Origin: Actinomyces ruminicola
GTDB lineage: Bacteria; Actinomycetota; Actinomycetes; Actinomycetales; Actinomycetaceae
Length of the DNA: 64,000 bases
Assembly (NCBI RefSeq): GCF_900103885.1
Contig: NZ_FNIM01000005.1
Location: 62,001-126,000, forward strand
Reading direction: 5' to 3'
Below, one piece after another: positions 1 through 9,187 of this stretch. How positions within the stretch are numbered: the stretch's first letter is position 1; every line of letters starts with the position of its first letter. Both the position numbers and the translations under genes were made by a program. The notes under the pieces are model-generated. The model was not told the DNA's origin. It did no database searches and saw only the letters and a program-made list of their open reading frames with translations.

Positions 1-937
1 TGGGCATGTCCACCCCGTGCGCGGTCGCCAGGTCGAGCACGGCACGGGCGGACTTGGCGCCCTCGGCGACCCCGCGCGAGGCGGCCGCCGCCTCGGCCAC
101 GCTCATGCCCTCGCCCAGGCGCCGCCCGAAGGTCTGGTTGCGCGACAGCGGCGAGGAGCAGGTGGCCACCAGGTCACCCATGCCGGCCAGGCCCGCGAAG
201 GTCTCGGGGTTCGCCCCCAGCGCGATCCCCAGGCGGGTGATCTCCACCAGCCCGCGGGTGATGACAGTGGCCTTGGAGTTGTCTCCGAAGCCGCGTCCGG
301 CGGTGATGCCGACGGCCAGCGCGATCACGTTCTTCACCGCGCCGCACAGCTCCACACCGAGCACGTCGGTGTTGGTGTAAGGACGGAAGGTGCCGGTCGC
401 GCACAGGGCGGCTACCCGTGCCGCCACCGCCTCATCGGCCGCGGCCACCACGGTGGCGGTGGGCTGGCCTGCGGCGATCTCATCGGCCAGGTTCGGCCCG
501 GAGATCACGGCGATGCGAGAGGCGGGCAGGTCGAGCGCCTCGGCGATGACCTGGCTCATGCGCAGGCCCGTGCCGGCCTCGACCCCCTTCATCAGGGAGA
601 CGACGATCGCGTCGTCGTCCAGGGCGCCGCGCAGCGGGGCCAGCACGCTCCGGGCGGTCTGCGCGGGCACCACCGCGACGACGAGCCCGGCTCCGGCGAC
701 GGCCGCGCGTATGTCCGTGGTGGCCGTGACGGTCTCCGGCAGGCGGATGCCGGGAAGGTAGCGGGTGTTGGTACCGGCGTTGATCTCCTCGGCCAGCTCC
801 GGGCGACGGGCCCAGACGACGGCGGGCGTGCCCGCCTGGGCCAGCAGGCGGGCGAAGGTGGTGCCCCACGCGCCGGCACCGATGACGGCGGCCCGGCGTG
901 CGGGCTCCTGCGGCTGGGCAGCGGCGGTGGCGGTCAT
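1..937 (-). CDS. gpsA: Glycerol-3-phosphate dehydrogenase [NAD(P)+], 3' end off window
   Basis: Makes sn-glycerol 3-phosphate from dihydroxyacetone phosphate for phospholipid synthesis, in the cytosol. About 312 N-terminal residues are visible. They start with a Rossmann nucleotide-binding segment (VIGAGAWGTTFA, about residues 17-28) and continue with the family blocks SGPNLADEIAAG, CGAVKNVIALAVG (containing the catalytic Lys) and GMGDLVATCSS. The ATG at 937 overlaps the stop of the upstream acyltransferase gene by 4 nt (ATGA), so the two are translationally coupled and supply consecutive steps of phosphatidate synthesis. The gene is truncated only by the window edge. Assignment is from family motifs. 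Confidence 0.96.
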   Translation of the reverse strand, partial: MTATAAAQPQEPARRAAVIGAGAWGTTFARLLAQAGTPAVVWARRPELAEEINAGTNTRYLPGIRLPETVTATTDIRAAVAGAGLVVAVVPAQTARSVLAPLRGALDDDAIVVSLMKGVEAGTGLRMSQVIAEALDLPASRIAVISGPNLADEIAAGQPTATVVAAADEAVAARVAALCATGTFRPYTNTDVLGVELCGAVKNVIALAVGITAGRGFGDNSKATVITRGLVEITRLGIALGANPETFAGLAGMGDLVATCSSPLSRNQTFGRRLGEGMSVAEAAAASRGVAEGAKSARAVLDLATAHGVDMP

Positions 938-1785
938 GACTGGTGCTCCTCACCGGAACCGTCACCGGTCACAGGGCCCTCTGAGCTGGCCGCGGAGCCG
1001 CCGGCGCCGTCGTCCGGGTCCGCGGGCGGCATCGGCGGATCGGGGCGGCGCACGCCGATATTGCCCTTGCCCGGGTCGCCGTCGTACTTCATGTCGAAGG
1101 GGCGGGGGGCCTTCTCTCCGCGCAGCTGCTCGACCAGTTCGGTAATGCGCCGCATGATCTCGGCGGTGGCGGCGCGCACGGCGTCCCGGTCGGAGATGTC
1201 CGAGCCGTACTCCGTCAGGTGGAAGGGCTTGCCGATCAGGACGTTCACGTCCTTGCGGGGGAAGGGGCGGAAGCCGCCGCCGTAGGCGCCCAGGACGTTC
1301 TGGGCTCCCCACTGGCCGATGGGCAGCAGGGGCGCGCCCGTGCGCATGGCCAGGCGGGCGGCGCCGGTCTTGCCGGTCATGGGCCACTGCAGCGGGTCGC
1401 GGGACAGGGTGCCCTCGGGGAAGATCATGACCGGGTCACCGGCCCGCAGCCGCCGCTCGGCCTCGACCAGGGAGTTGCCGGCGTCGGCCGAGTCCCGGTA
1501 CACGGGAATCTGCCCGCCGGCGCGGAAGACGTGCCCGAGAATGGGGATCTCGAACAGCTGGGACTTGGCCAGCGAGTAGATGGGTACGTCCTCGTCCACG
1601 AGCGCCCGCATGGCCGTGAGCGGGTCCAGGTTGGACAGGTGGTTGGCGACCGCGATGAAGCCGCCCTCGCGGGGGATGTTCTCCGCGCCGGTCACGTGCT
1701 GCTTGGAGACCGCCTTGAGAAACGGAATGATCGCGCCCCTGGCCGCGAAGCGGTAGAAGGGGGTCATGCGTCGTGTGTTGGACAC
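934..1785 (-). CDS. plsC: 1-acyl-sn-glycerol-3-phosphate acyltransferase (PlsC family)
   Basis: Membrane-associated acyltransferase that makes phosphatidic acid from lysophosphatidic acid. At 283 aa it carries the HX4D catalytic motif (H49 to D54 in NHLSNLD) and the phosphate-binding FPEGT block at residues 122-126. The C-terminal ~35 residues are Pro/Gly/Ser-rich and probably disordered. The start is GTG at 1785: a TAGAGT -10-like hexamer (1792-1797) lies only 6 nt upstream and there is no Shine-Dalgarno, which suggests a leaderless mRNA. An ATG at 1787 is out of frame. Its stop overlaps the gpsA start. The exact acyl-acceptor specificity cannot be told from sequence. Confidence 0.92.
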   Translation of the reverse strand: MSNTRRMTPFYRFAARGAIIPFLKAVSKQHVTGAENIPREGGFIAVANHLSNLDPLTAMRALVDEDVPIYSLAKSQLFEIPILGHVFRAGGQIPVYRDSADAGNSLVEAERRLRAGDPVMIFPEGTLSRDPLQWPMTGKTGAARLAMRTGAPLLPIGQWGAQNVLGAYGGGFRPFPRKDVNVLIGKPFHLTEYGSDISDRDAVRAATAEIMRRITELVEQLRGEKAPRPFDMKYDGDPGKGNIGVRRPDPPMPPADPDDGAGGSAASSEGPVTGDGSGEEHQS

Positions 1786-1908
1786 ATCGGCACTCTACCC
1801 ACTCCCGGCAGGCCCGGTGGAAGGATGACCGCGGGCCGAACTAGCTATCGGCGCAGGCGGGCTCTGTGCCGGACCCGCTCCCGGGCCGGGCGGATCTGCC
1901 GCCCCGGG

Positions 1909-3231
1909 TCAGGCCAGGCGGGTGACGTTGGCGTCCAGCGCGGCGAGCTTGCTCATGAAGTGCTCGTAGCCGCGGTCGATGAGGTTCACGCCCTCGACGC
2001 GGCTGGTGCCCTCCGCGGCGAGCGCCGCGATCAGGTGGGAGAAGCCGCCGCGCAGGTCGGGCACCACGATGTCGGCACCGTGCAGGGGCGTGGGACCGGA
2101 GATGACGGCGGAGTGGTAGAAGTTGCGCTGCCCGAAGCGGCAGGCGGTGCCGCCCAGGCACTCCCGGTACACCTGGATGGTGGCGCCCATCTTGCGCAGG
2201 GCGCCGGTGAAGCCGAAGCGGTTCTCGTACACGGTCTCGTGGACGATGGACAGGCCCTCCGCCTGGGTCAGGGCGACGACGAGCGGCTGCTGCCAGTCGG
2301 TCATGAACCCGGGGTGGACGTTGGTCTCCACCACGATGCTCTTGAGGTCGCCGCCGGGGTGGTAGAAGCGGATGCCGTCCTCGCGCACGTCGAAGGCTCC
2401 GCCGACCTTGCGGAAGATGTTCAGGAAGGTGGTCATGTCGCTCTGGTGGGCGCCGTGGACGAACACGTCACCGTGGGTGGCCAGCGCCGCCGAGGCCCAG
2501 GAGGCCGTCTCAATGCGGTCGGGCAGGGCACGGTGGTTGTAGCCGACGAGCTCGTCCACGCCCTCGACGTGGATGGTGCGGTCGGTGTCCACCGAGATGA
2601 CGGCGCCCATCTTCTGCAGCACGTCCACCAGGTCCATGATCTCGGGCTCGACGGCGGCACCGCGCAGCTCCGTCAGCCCCTCCGCGCGCACGGCCGTGAG
2701 CAGGGTCTGCTCGGTGGCGCCGACGGACGGGTAGGGCAGGTCGATGACGGTGCCGTGCAGCCCGTCGGGTGCGGTCAGCCGGATGCCCTGGGGCTGCTTG
2801 TCCACGATCGCGCCGAAGCCGCGCAGGATGTCCAGGTGGAAGTCGATGGGGCGGTCCCCGATGCGGCAGCCGCCCAGGTCGGGGATGAAGGCCTCCCCCA
2901 GCCGGTGCAGCAGGGGGCCGCAGAACAGGATCGGGATGCGGGAGCTGCCCGCGTGGGCGTCGATGTCGGCCATGTGGGCGCTCTCGACCTTGGAGGGGTC
3001 CAGGCGCAGGACGCCCTCGGCCTGGTCGTAGTCGACGCTCACCCCGTGCAGGGAGAGCAGGCCGGAGACGACGTCGACGTCGCGAATGAGCGGCACGTTG
3101 TGCAGGACGGAGGGCGTGGTACCCAGCAGGGCGGCGACCATCGCCTTGGGGACGAGGTTCTTGGCGCCGCGGACGGTGATTTCACCGTTGAGCGGGCGCC
3201 CGCCCTCGACCTGGAGCAGACCGTCGACCAT
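1909..3231 (-). CDS. murA: UDP-N-acetylglucosamine 1-carboxyvinyltransferase
   Basis: First committed step of peptidoglycan synthesis: transfer of enolpyruvate from PEP to UDP-GlcNAc, in the cytosol. 440 aa, slightly longer than the usual ~420. The catalytic Cys is kept at residue 122 (GGCRIGDRP), so the enzyme is expected to be fosfomycin-sensitive rather than a Cys-to-Asp form. The substrate-binding Lys-Asn pair is in RGAKN near the N-terminus. The ATG at 3231 has a clean GGAGG 5 nt upstream. It lies downstream of leuCD with a terminator hairpin between, so it is probably a separate unit. The plsC-gpsA pair follows after a 123-nt gap. Confidence 0.97.
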   Translation of the reverse strand: MVDGLLQVEGGRPLNGEITVRGAKNLVPKAMVAALLGTTPSVLHNVPLIRDVDVVSGLLSLHGVSVDYDQAEGVLRLDPSKVESAHMADIDAHAGSSRIPILFCGPLLHRLGEAFIPDLGGCRIGDRPIDFHLDILRGFGAIVDKQPQGIRLTAPDGLHGTVIDLPYPSVGATEQTLLTAVRAEGLTELRGAAVEPEIMDLVDVLQKMGAVISVDTDRTIHVEGVDELVGYNHRALPDRIETASWASAALATHGDVFVHGAHQSDMTTFLNIFRKVGGAFDVREDGIRFYHPGGDLKSIVVETNVHPGFMTDWQQPLVVALTQAEGLSIVHETVYENRFGFTGALRKMGATIQVYRECLGGTACRFGQRNFYHSAVISGPTPLHGADIVVPDLRGGFSHLIAALAAEGTSRVEGVNLIDRGYEHFMSKLAALDANVTRLA

Positions 3232-3319
3232 GCAAACCTCCGAGCAATCGGGTGAAGACCGGACGCCGTAGGTTGCGGACGTCCGCCGCGCCGGGCGCGG
3301 ACGGTCTCAGCATAGGCGG

Positions 3320-3351
3320 GCGGGCCGCGGCTGGAGGCATCCGCGGCCCGC
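3320..3351 (-). terminator. Terminator hairpin between leuD and murA
   Basis: Perfect 11-bp GC-rich stem (3320-3330 with 3341-3351) and a 10-nt loop, in the gap between leuD (upstream on the minus strand) and murA. There is no clear U-run, as is common in high-GC actinobacteria. It probably separates leuCD transcription from murA. Confidence 0.6.
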
Positions 3352-3419
3352 TCACAGCGAACCGGGGCGTGGCCTTCAACTCACCGGTGCGGCGGCGAGC
3401 GACGACGCGAGCAGGTAGC

Positions 3420-4103
3420 TCAGGCTCCCGGACGCAGGAAGGGGTAGCCGACGGGCACGGGCATGTCCGTAGCCCGTGCGGGCGTGACCGCGACGGCGGG
3501 CTCGTGGCGGGCGGGCAGGGTGCGTGGCTTGAAGGCCGGGCGAGCATCCTCGTAGGCGCGGATGGCGTCCTCGTGGGTGAGGGTGAGCGAGATGTCGTCC
3601 AGGCCCTCCATGAGGGTCCAGCGCACGTAGTCGTCGATCTGGAAGGTGGTGCGGAAGGAGCCCGCCTCGACGGTACGCCGCTCCAGGTCCACGGTGATCT
3701 CGGTGCCGGGCTCGGCTTCCAGGATCTTCCACAGCTGCTCGGCGTCCTCCTGGCTGATGACGCCGGCCACGAGCCCCTGCTTGCCGGCGTTGCCGCGGAA
3801 GATGTCGGCGAAGCGGGGGGCGAGCACCACCTTGAAGCCGTAGTCCTTCAGCGCCCACACGGCGTGCTCACGGGAGGAGCCGGTGCCGAAGTCGGGTCCG
3901 GCCACCAGCACGCTGGCGCGCTTGTAGGCGTCCTGGTTGAGGATGAAGTCGGCCTCGTTCGCCCGCCAGGAGGCGAACAGGGCATCCTCGAAGCCGGTGC
4001 GGGTGATGCGCTTGAGGTAGACGGCGGGAATGATCTGGTCGGTGTCGACGGCGCTGCGGCGCAGGGGGGCGCCGATGCCGGTGTGGCGGATGAACTTCTC
4101 CAT
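3420..4103 (-). CDS. leuD: 3-isopropylmalate dehydratase small subunit
   Basis: Small subunit of isopropylmalate isomerase, which with LeuC converts 2- to 3-isopropylmalate in leucine synthesis. 227 aa. Typical blocks are the N-terminal [26 protein letters not shown] (swivel domain, substrate phosphate contacts) and [13 protein letters not shown]. The ATG at 4103 is chosen because MEKF begins the conserved domain; reading further upstream would run into the intergenic gap and leuC. leuD starts 35 nt after the leuC stop, so they form one operon. The C-terminal ~30 residues run past the core domain and are Pro/Val-rich. Confidence 0.96.
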   Translation of the reverse strand: MEKFIRHTGIGAPLRRSAVDTDQIIPAVYLKRITRTGFEDALFASWRANEADFILNQDAYKRASVLVAGPDFGTGSSREHAVWALKDYGFKVVLAPRFADIFRGNAGKQGLVAGVISQEDAEQLWKILEAEPGTEITVDLERRTVEAGSFRTTFQIDDYVRWTLMEGLDDISLTLTHEDAIRAYEDARPAFKPRTLPARHEPAVAVTPARATDMPVPVGYPFLRPGA

Positions 4104-4138
4104 GGCGTGCTTCTTTCTCAGGCAGTCGGCGGTACGGC

Positions 4139-5557
4139 TCAGGCGGCGCTGGCAGCCGGCAGGTCCGCGGGGGTGGACAGCGTGCCGCGCACGGCGGTGG
4201 CGGCGGCGACGACGGGCGAGACCAGGTGGGTGCGCCCGCCCTTGCCCTGACGCCCCTCGAAGTTGCGGTTCGAGGTGGAGGCGGCGCGCTCGCCGGGAGC
4301 GAGCTGGTCCGGGTTCATGCCCAGGCACATGGAGCAACCGGCGTTGCGCCATTCGGCGCCGAAGTCCTTGAACACCTGGTCCAGTCCCTCGGCCTCGGCC
4401 TGCAGACGGATGCGGGCGGAGGCCGGCACCACCAGCATGCGCAGGCCGGGCGCCTTGGTGCGGCCCCTGACGACCTCGGCGGCGGCGCGCAGATCCTCGA
4501 TGCGGCCGTTGGTGCACGAGCCGAGGAAGACGGTGTCCACCTTGATGTCGCGCAGCGGAGTGCCGGGCCTCAGATCCATGTACTCCAGGGCGCGCTCGGC
4601 GGCGCGGCGCTGGGTCTCGTCGGCAATGTCCTCGGGGTTGGGGACGGCGGCGGAGATGGGCAGCCCCTGCCCGGGGTTGGTGCCCCAGGTGACGAAGGGC
4701 TCGATGTCGCGGGCCCTCAGGACCACCTCGGTGTCGAAGACGGCGTCGTCATCGGTGCGCAGCGAGCGCCAGTAGGCGACGGCGGCGTCCCAGTCCTCCC
4801 CCTCGGGGGCGTGCGGGCGGCCCTTGAGGTAGGCGAAGGTGGTCTCGTCGGGGGCGATCATGCCGGCGCGGGCGCCGGCCTCGATGCTCATGTTGCAGAT
4901 GGTCATGCGGGCCTCCATCGACAGCTGCTCGATGGCGCGGCCGCGGTACTCGATGACGTGCCCCTGGGCGCCGTTGGTGCCGATCTTGGCGATGATGGCC
5001 AGGATGATGTCCTTGGCGCCGGACCCGGCGGGGAGGTCGCCGTCGATGAGCACGCTCATGGTCTTGAAGGGCGCGACCGGCAGGGTCTGCGTGGCAAGCA
5101 CGTGCTCGACCTGGCTGGTGCCGATGCCGAAGGCGAGTGCCCCGAAGGCCCCGTGGGTGGAGGTGTGGGAGTCGCCGCACACCACCGTCATGCCCGGCTG
5201 GGTCAGGCCCAGCTGGGGGCCGACGGCGTGGACGATGCCCTGGTCGGCATCGCCGAGGGAGTGCAGGCGCACCCCGAACTCGGCGCAGTTGGCGCGCAGG
5301 GTCTCGATCTGGGTGCGGCTGGTGACGTCCGCGATGGGCAGGTCGATGTCCAGGGTGGGAGTGTTGTGGTCCTCCGTGGCCAGGGTCAGGTCGGGGCGGC
5401 GGACCTTGCGGCCGGCCAGGCGCAGCCCCTCGAAGGCCTGGGGGCTGGTGACCTCGTGGACCAGGTGGAGGTCGATGTAGAGCAGGTCGGGGGCTCCGTC
5501 AGTGCCCGGCGCGACGACGTGGTCACGCCAAACCTTCTGTGCCAGAGTCATTCCCAT
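4139..5557 (-). CDS. leuC: 3-isopropylmalate dehydratase large subunit
   Basis: Catalytic [4Fe-4S] subunit of isopropylmalate isomerase (leucine pathway). 472 aa, the usual size. The three cluster cysteines are visible: C348 (GSCTNG) and C408/C411 ([11 protein letters not shown]). The C-terminal [12 protein letters not shown] block that closes the aconitase-like active site is present. The start is ATG at 5557, with AGGAAAGG about 10 nt upstream; an in-frame ATG at 5551 is a less well placed alternative. The divergent IclR-type regulator begins 129 nt away, and in related actinobacteria such a protein controls leuCD. Confidence 0.97.
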   Translation of the reverse strand: MGMTLAQKVWRDHVVAPGTDGAPDLLYIDLHLVHEVTSPQAFEGLRLAGRKVRRPDLTLATEDHNTPTLDIDLPIADVTSRTQIETLRANCAEFGVRLHSLGDADQGIVHAVGPQLGLTQPGMTVVCGDSHTSTHGAFGALAFGIGTSQVEHVLATQTLPVAPFKTMSVLIDGDLPAGSGAKDIILAIIAKIGTNGAQGHVIEYRGRAIEQLSMEARMTICNMSIEAGARAGMIAPDETTFAYLKGRPHAPEGEDWDAAVAYWRSLRTDDDAVFDTEVVLRARDIEPFVTWGTNPGQGLPISAAVPNPEDIADETQRRAAERALEYMDLRPGTPLRDIKVDTVFLGSCTNGRIEDLRAAAEVVRGRTKAPGLRMLVVPASARIRLQAEAEGLDQVFKDFGAEWRNAGCSMCLGMNPDQLAPGERAASTSNRNFEGRQGKGGRTHLVSPVVAAATAVRGTLSTPADLPAASAA

Positions 5558-5686
5558 CGCTGCGCATCCTTTCCTGGGACGTTCCGCCCGGTGCCGAGGC
5601 GTGTTGCCGGAACCGATCAAAGACCGGGCGTTTTTCTGACTCCACGCTACTTGAAGTCTCAGCACTCGGAATGGCAGTATCAGATT
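5558..5686. promoter_or_regulatory. Shared leuCD / IclR-regulator promoter region
   Basis: 129-nt divergent intergenic region. It is noticeably more AT-rich than the flanking genes around 5625-5686 and holds TGA-N4-TCA at 5652-5661 as a possible half-symmetric operator. A control site for the regulator at 5687 is expected here by analogy with LtbR/NdgR-type regulation of leuCD. No exact operator can be proven from one copy. Confidence 0.4.
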
Positions 5687-6427
5687 ATGGACACGTTGGG
5701 TGACATCGAAAACGGGAGCGGAGTTGGCGTCATCGACAAGGCCGCGCTGGTCATGAGCGCCCTGGAGGCCGGCCCGGCGACGCTGGCACAGCTGGTCACC
5801 ACCACCCATCTCGCCCGGCCGACCGCGCACCGCATCGCCGTGGCGCTCGAGTTCCACCGCCTGCTCTCCCGCGACGCGCAGGGGCGCTTCATCCTGGGGC
5901 CGCGCCTGAACGAGCTCGCCTCCGCCGCCGGGGAGGACCACCTGCTGGCGGCCGCCGGCCCGGTGCTCGCGGCGCTGCGGGACAAGACGCACGAGTCCGC
6001 GCAGCTGTACCGGCGGCAGGGGGACGTCCGGGTGTGCGTGGCCAACGCCGAGCGCCCCATCGGCCTGCGCGACTCCATCCCGGTGGGGGCGACCATGTCC
6101 ATGCAGGGCGGCTCCGGCGCACAGGTGCTGCTGGCTTGGGAGGAGCCGGATCGCCTGCACCGGGGGCTGGTGGGTGCGCGTTTCAACGCCACCATGCTCT
6201 CCGCCGTCCGACGGCGCGGCTGGGCGCAGTCCGTCGGCGAGCGCGAGCCGGGCGTGGCCAGCGTGTCGGCGCCGGTGCGCGGAGCCAGCGGCAAGGTCAT
6301 CGCGGCCGTATCAATCTCGGGCCCGATCGAGCGCATGGGCCGCCAGCCCGGGCGCGTGCACGGCCCCGTGGTCGCCGCCGCGGCGCGCCGCCTGTCCGAG
6401 GTCCTGCGCAACAACGACGAGGGCTGA
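5687..6427 (+). CDS. ltbR: IclR-family regulator of leucine synthesis (LtbR/NdgR type)
   Basis: 246-aa IclR protein. A winged helix-turn-helix spans about residues 15-65 ([17 protein letters not shown], then [18 protein letters not shown]), followed by the C-terminal ligand-binding domain with [22 protein letters not shown]. It is divergent from leuCD, the position held by LtbR (Corynebacterium) and NdgR (Streptomyces), which regulate leuCD and other amino-acid genes. The function is inferred from family plus that context. The ATG at 5687 lacks a strong Shine-Dalgarno. A 23-bp-period repeat follows the stop after 15 nt. Confidence 0.82.
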   Translation: MDTLGDIENGSGVGVIDKAALVMSALEAGPATLAQLVTTTHLARPTAHRIAVALEFHRLLSRDAQGRFILGPRLNELASAAGEDHLLAAAGPVLAALRDKTHESAQLYRRQGDVRVCVANAERPIGLRDSIPVGATMSMQGGSGAQVLLAWEEPDRLHRGLVGARFNATMLSAVRRRGWAQSVGEREPGVASVSAPVRGASGKVIAAVSISGPIERMGRQPGRVHGPVVAAAARRLSEVLRNNDEG

Positions 6428-6442
6428 CCCCGCCTCCCCCAC

Positions 6443-6505
6443 TCGCCGAGATCGGTAGGAGTTACGTGCCGAGATCGGTAGAAGTCACGTGCCGAGTTCG
6501 GTCGG
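6443..6505 (+). repeat. 23-bp-period intergenic repeat, locus 1 (about 2.7 units)
   Basis: Two full units and a partial third. The first begins TCGCCGAGATCGGT and the next TGCCGAGATCGGT, each followed by (A/C)GAAGTNACG-like bases. The last unit decays into GCCGAGTTCGGTCGGCACC. It lies 15 nt after the regulator stop and ahead of the leaderless pimB promoter. Matching loci are at 17047, 19960 (minus strand) and 40127. Confidence 0.85.
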
Positions 6506-6561
6506 CACCTTCAGGGGCACGCACCCCCGCGGTGGGCGCGCTTCCCCTTAGACTCCCTCTC

Positions 6562-7701
6562 ATGCGTAGGACCCTGCTCGTCACCAACGACTTCCCGCCC
6601 GTTGTAGGCGGTATCCAGTCCTACCTGGATGACTACACCCGGCGCCTGCCCGCCGCCGATCTCACCGTCCTGGCCTCCACCCCGCCCGAGGGGCCCGCGG
6701 CCGCCGAGGCCTTCGACCGGGAGGCCGCCTTCGACGTGGTACGCATGCCCACCCACATGCTTCTGCCGACCCCGGACGTGCGCCGACGCATGCAGCAGCT
6801 GATCCGCGACCGCGGCATCGAAACCGTGTGGTTCGGGGCCGCCGCCCCGCTCGGCCTGCTGGGCCGCGCGGCGAAACAGGCCGGGGCCACCCGCGTGATC
6901 GCCACTACGCACGGCCACGAGGTCGGCTGGGGCATGGTGCCCGGCGCCCGCCAGGCGCTGCGCAGGATCTTCCGCGACGCCGACGTCGTCACTTACATCT
7001 CCGACTACACGCTCGGTGAGCTGCGTCGGCACCTGCCCGCTGGGCAGGAGGTGCTACGCCTGCCCAGCGGCATCGATGTCGACCGCTTCCGCCCCGACGC
7101 CGATGCGCGCGCCGCCCTGCGGGCCCGCTACCGATTGGGGGAGGCCCCCACGGTCGTATGCGTGTCCCGGCTCGTGGCCCGCAAGGGACAGGACTCGCTG
7201 ATTGCCGCCTGGCCGCGGGTGGTCGAGCAGGTGCCGGACGCACGTCTCGTCGTCGTCGGCTGGGGTCCTTACGCGAAGAAGCTTGCGCTGCTGCGCCGCT
7301 CCTCTCCGGTGCGCGAGGCGATCATCCTCACCGGCAAGGTTCCCTACGAGGAGCTGCCGGGGCACGTAGCGATGGGTGACGTGTTTGCGATGCCCTGCCG
7401 CACGCGTGGGAAGGGGCTCGACGTCGAGGGGCTCGGCATTGTCTTCCTTGAGGCCTCCGCCGCCGGCCTGCCGGTGATCGCAGGCACCAGCGGCGGGGCC
7501 CCGGAAACCGTTGTGGAGGGCGTAACCGGCAACGTCGTCAACGGCCGAGACGAGGATGCACTGGTCACGGCCCTGGTGCGCCAGCTGACGGATCCAGAGC
7601 TGCGGGCGCGCATGGGGGCGGCCGGGCGCTCCCTCATGGTCGAGAAGTGGACCTGGCCGGGCCTGGTCGCCAGCCTGGTGGAGGCCATCGACGCCCGGTG
7701 A
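6562..7701 (+). CDS. pimB: GDP-mannose-dependent phosphatidylinositol mannosyltransferase PimB'-like (GT4)
   Basis: Cytoplasmic-face glycosyltransferase that adds a second mannose to phosphatidylinositol mannoside, giving the anchor of PIM/lipoglycans. 379 aa, GT-B fold. The acceptor-side start TNDFPPVVGGIQSYL is close to known PimB' proteins. The donor-side block EGLGIVFLEASAAGLPVIAG holds the EX7E-type motif, and VSRLVARKGQ starts the C-terminal Rossmann domain. The ATG at 6562 follows a TAGACT box (6549-6554) by 7 nt with no Shine-Dalgarno, so it is probably leaderless. A broader GT4 mannosyl- or glucosyltransferase is the main alternative. Confidence 0.85.
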   Translation: MRRTLLVTNDFPPVVGGIQSYLDDYTRRLPAADLTVLASTPPEGPAAAEAFDREAAFDVVRMPTHMLLPTPDVRRRMQQLIRDRGIETVWFGAAAPLGLLGRAAKQAGATRVIATTHGHEVGWGMVPGARQALRRIFRDADVVTYISDYTLGELRRHLPAGQEVLRLPSGIDVDRFRPDADARAALRARYRLGEAPTVVCVSRLVARKGQDSLIAAWPRVVEQVPDARLVVVGWGPYAKKLALLRRSSPVREAIILTGKVPYEELPGHVAMGDVFAMPCRTRGKGLDVEGLGIVFLEASAAGLPVIAGTSGGAPETVVEGVTGNVVNGRDEDALVTALVRQLTDPELRARMGAAGRSLMVEKWTWPGLVASLVEAIDAR

Positions 7702-7824
7702 GGGCATGTCACCAGATACAGACGCCACTTACCGCTACACCCCACCAACAGCGATGCAGCCGGTCCTGACACCGCTCCTCATTGGTGTCGGTCCCGGCAC
7801 GTCACTCGCGCAGGTCCCGGCGTG

Positions 7825-8274
7825 TTACTGGTGCCGGGCACGCAGCTCAGCGATGGCGGCCTCGAAGTCTTCCAGCGAATTGAATCCCGAGTAGACGGAG
7901 GCGAAACGCAGGTAGGCGACCTCGTCCAGTTCGCGCAGCGGCTCGAGAATCGCCAGGCCCACCTCATGAGAGTCGACAATGGCGTGCCCGGAACCGCGAA
8001 TGGTCTCCTCGACCTTGTGCGCCAGCAGGGCGAGCTGATCGTCGGTGACCGGACGCCCCTGGCAGGCGCGGCGCACGCCCCGGATGACCTTCTCGCGAGA
8101 GAAGGGCTCGGTGGCGCCGGAACGCTTACGCACCGACAGGCTCGCCGCCTCGATGGTGGTGAAGCGGCGCCCACACTTGGTGCACTGGCGCCGACGCCGG
8201 ATCGAGGAACCGTCCTCGGAGGTGCGGGAGTCGACCACGCGCGACCCGCTGTGCTGGCAGAAAGGACAGCGCAT
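7825..8274 (-). CDS. nrdR: Transcriptional repressor NrdR
   Basis: Zinc- and nucleotide-binding repressor of ribonucleotide reductase genes. 149 aa. Zinc ribbon cysteines are C3, C6, C31 and C34, followed by an ATP-cone (about residues 49-139; [14 protein letters not shown]). The start is ATG at 8274: GGAGGT sits 7 nt upstream, while the alternative in-frame GTG at 8283 would overlap that ribosome-binding site. Order lexA / LysM gene / nrdR is the usual actinobacterial neighbourhood. No ribonucleotide reductase gene is in this window. Confidence 0.97.
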   Translation of the reverse strand: MRCPFCQHSGSRVVDSRTSEDGSSIRRRRQCTKCGRRFTTIEAASLSVRKRSGATEPFSREKVIRGVRRACQGRPVTDDQLALLAHKVEETIRGSGHAIVDSHEVGLAILEPLRELDEVAYLRFASVYSGFNSLEDFEAAIAELRARHQ

Positions 8275-8372
8275 GCCGACCACCTCCGGTTCTCCTCGTC
8301 ACTTATACGAATCGGAGATTATGCGTACTGCGCAGGGTCCGCAAGCGCTTCACCGGCCCAGCGGGACGATCG

Positions 8373-8966
8373 TCAGCCTGCCGGGACGACAAGCGTCTGC
8401 CCAGCCTGCAAGGTGGAGCTGGTCAACCCGTTCAGATCGACGATCTGCGCCATGACCTCGTTGACATCACCGGCACCGGTGGCCACGGCGATGTCCCACA
8501 GGGACTGACCGGACTGCACGGTGGCGATGGTGGTCTCGACCGGCGCAGACTGGAATCCGGAGAGCACAATGCCGCCCGCCACCACGAGCACCGCCGCCAG
8601 GACAAGAGCGCCGATGATGAGGAGCAGACGCACGACGGCGGGCAGGGGTGCCGCAGCCTTACGCCCGGGACGGGCCGCCTCCGCCGGATTCTCCGATACG
8701 ACCGGGACGGCGAGCGGCCGCGCGCGCCGTGGGGTGACCGGGCGCCGAGTCGGCTCCAGCGGACTAGGAACTGCCGACGCAGCACCGCCGGTCACTAGCC
8801 GCAGTCGGGGACGGCGCGAGGCGTCCGCCAACGCGTCATCGCGTTCAGCGGCGGGCGCCACAGCCCCGCCCGATACGCCTGGAACCACGGACAGCCTGGA
8901 GGCCGGCCCGTCCTCGGCGGATACCAGCCGAAGTCGCGGCGGCAGTGGGACGGCGAGCGCGCTCAT
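8373..8966 (-). CDS. SOS-linked LysM membrane protein, probable division inhibitor
   Basis: 197 aa. A Pro/Arg/Ala-rich cytoplasmic N-terminus (1-105) is followed by one membrane segment (about 110-133, LLLIIGALVLAAVLVVAGG) and an external LysM domain (about 144-195, SGQSLWDIA ... LQAGQTLVVPAG). Type II topology with no signal cleavage site. It is divergent from lexA, and two LexA boxes lie directly upstream of its AGGAGG (6 nt from the ATG), so it should be DNA-damage induced. In the same position M. tuberculosis has Rv2719c and corynebacteria have DivS, SOS-induced suppressors of division. That role is inferred here. Confidence 0.8.
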   Translation of the reverse strand: MSALAVPLPPRLRLVSAEDGPASRLSVVPGVSGGAVAPAAERDDALADASRRPRLRLVTGGAASAVPSPLEPTRRPVTPRRARPLAVPVVSENPAEAARPGRKAAAPLPAVVRLLLIIGALVLAAVLVVAGGIVLSGFQSAPVETTIATVQSGQSLWDIAVATGAGDVNEVMAQIVDLNGLTSSTLQAGQTLVVPAG

Positions 8967-8976
8967 GAAACCCTCC

Positions 8977-9007
8977 TAGAACACACGTTCGACGAACGTC
9001 TGTTCGA
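8977..9007. promoter_or_regulatory. Two abutting LexA (SOS) boxes upstream of the LysM gene
   Basis: Box 1 (8977-8992, TAGAACACACGTTCGA) and box 2 (8992-9007, ACGAACGTCTGTTCGA) each match the actinobacterial SOS consensus TCGAAC-N4-GTTCGA at 11 of its 12 specified bases. They share base 8992. Box 1 abuts the Shine-Dalgarno of the LysM gene, so LexA binding should occlude its promoter. Confidence 0.9.
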
Positions 9008-9045
9008 TAGATTACCGGTTCACAGCCGACACGTCCAGAGCGTTT

Positions 9046-9061
9046 TCGAACACATGTTTGA
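9046..9061. promoter_or_regulatory. LexA (SOS) box upstream of lexA
   Basis: TCGAACACATGTTTGA, with one deviation from TCGAAC-N4-GTTCGA. It lies 25 nt upstream of a perfect TTGACA (9086-9091) on the lexA side, consistent with autoregulation. It could also act on the divergent LysM promoter. Confidence 0.85.
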
Positions 9062-9187
9062 GTGCTCGGACGATCGGCCGTAGTCTTGACAAGACAAGGC
9101 CATCACGGGCCACCGACATGAATTCGGGCTCCTTAACCGGCACCCGGCCACCCGGCCGCCGGCAGCCCGGGGAACGAGGGACAGGCG

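Noticed and set aside
1219-3255. 678-codon plus-strand ORF across murA
   Set aside because: Gly/Val/Asp-rich shadow of murA and plsC on the other strand, with no domain logic.
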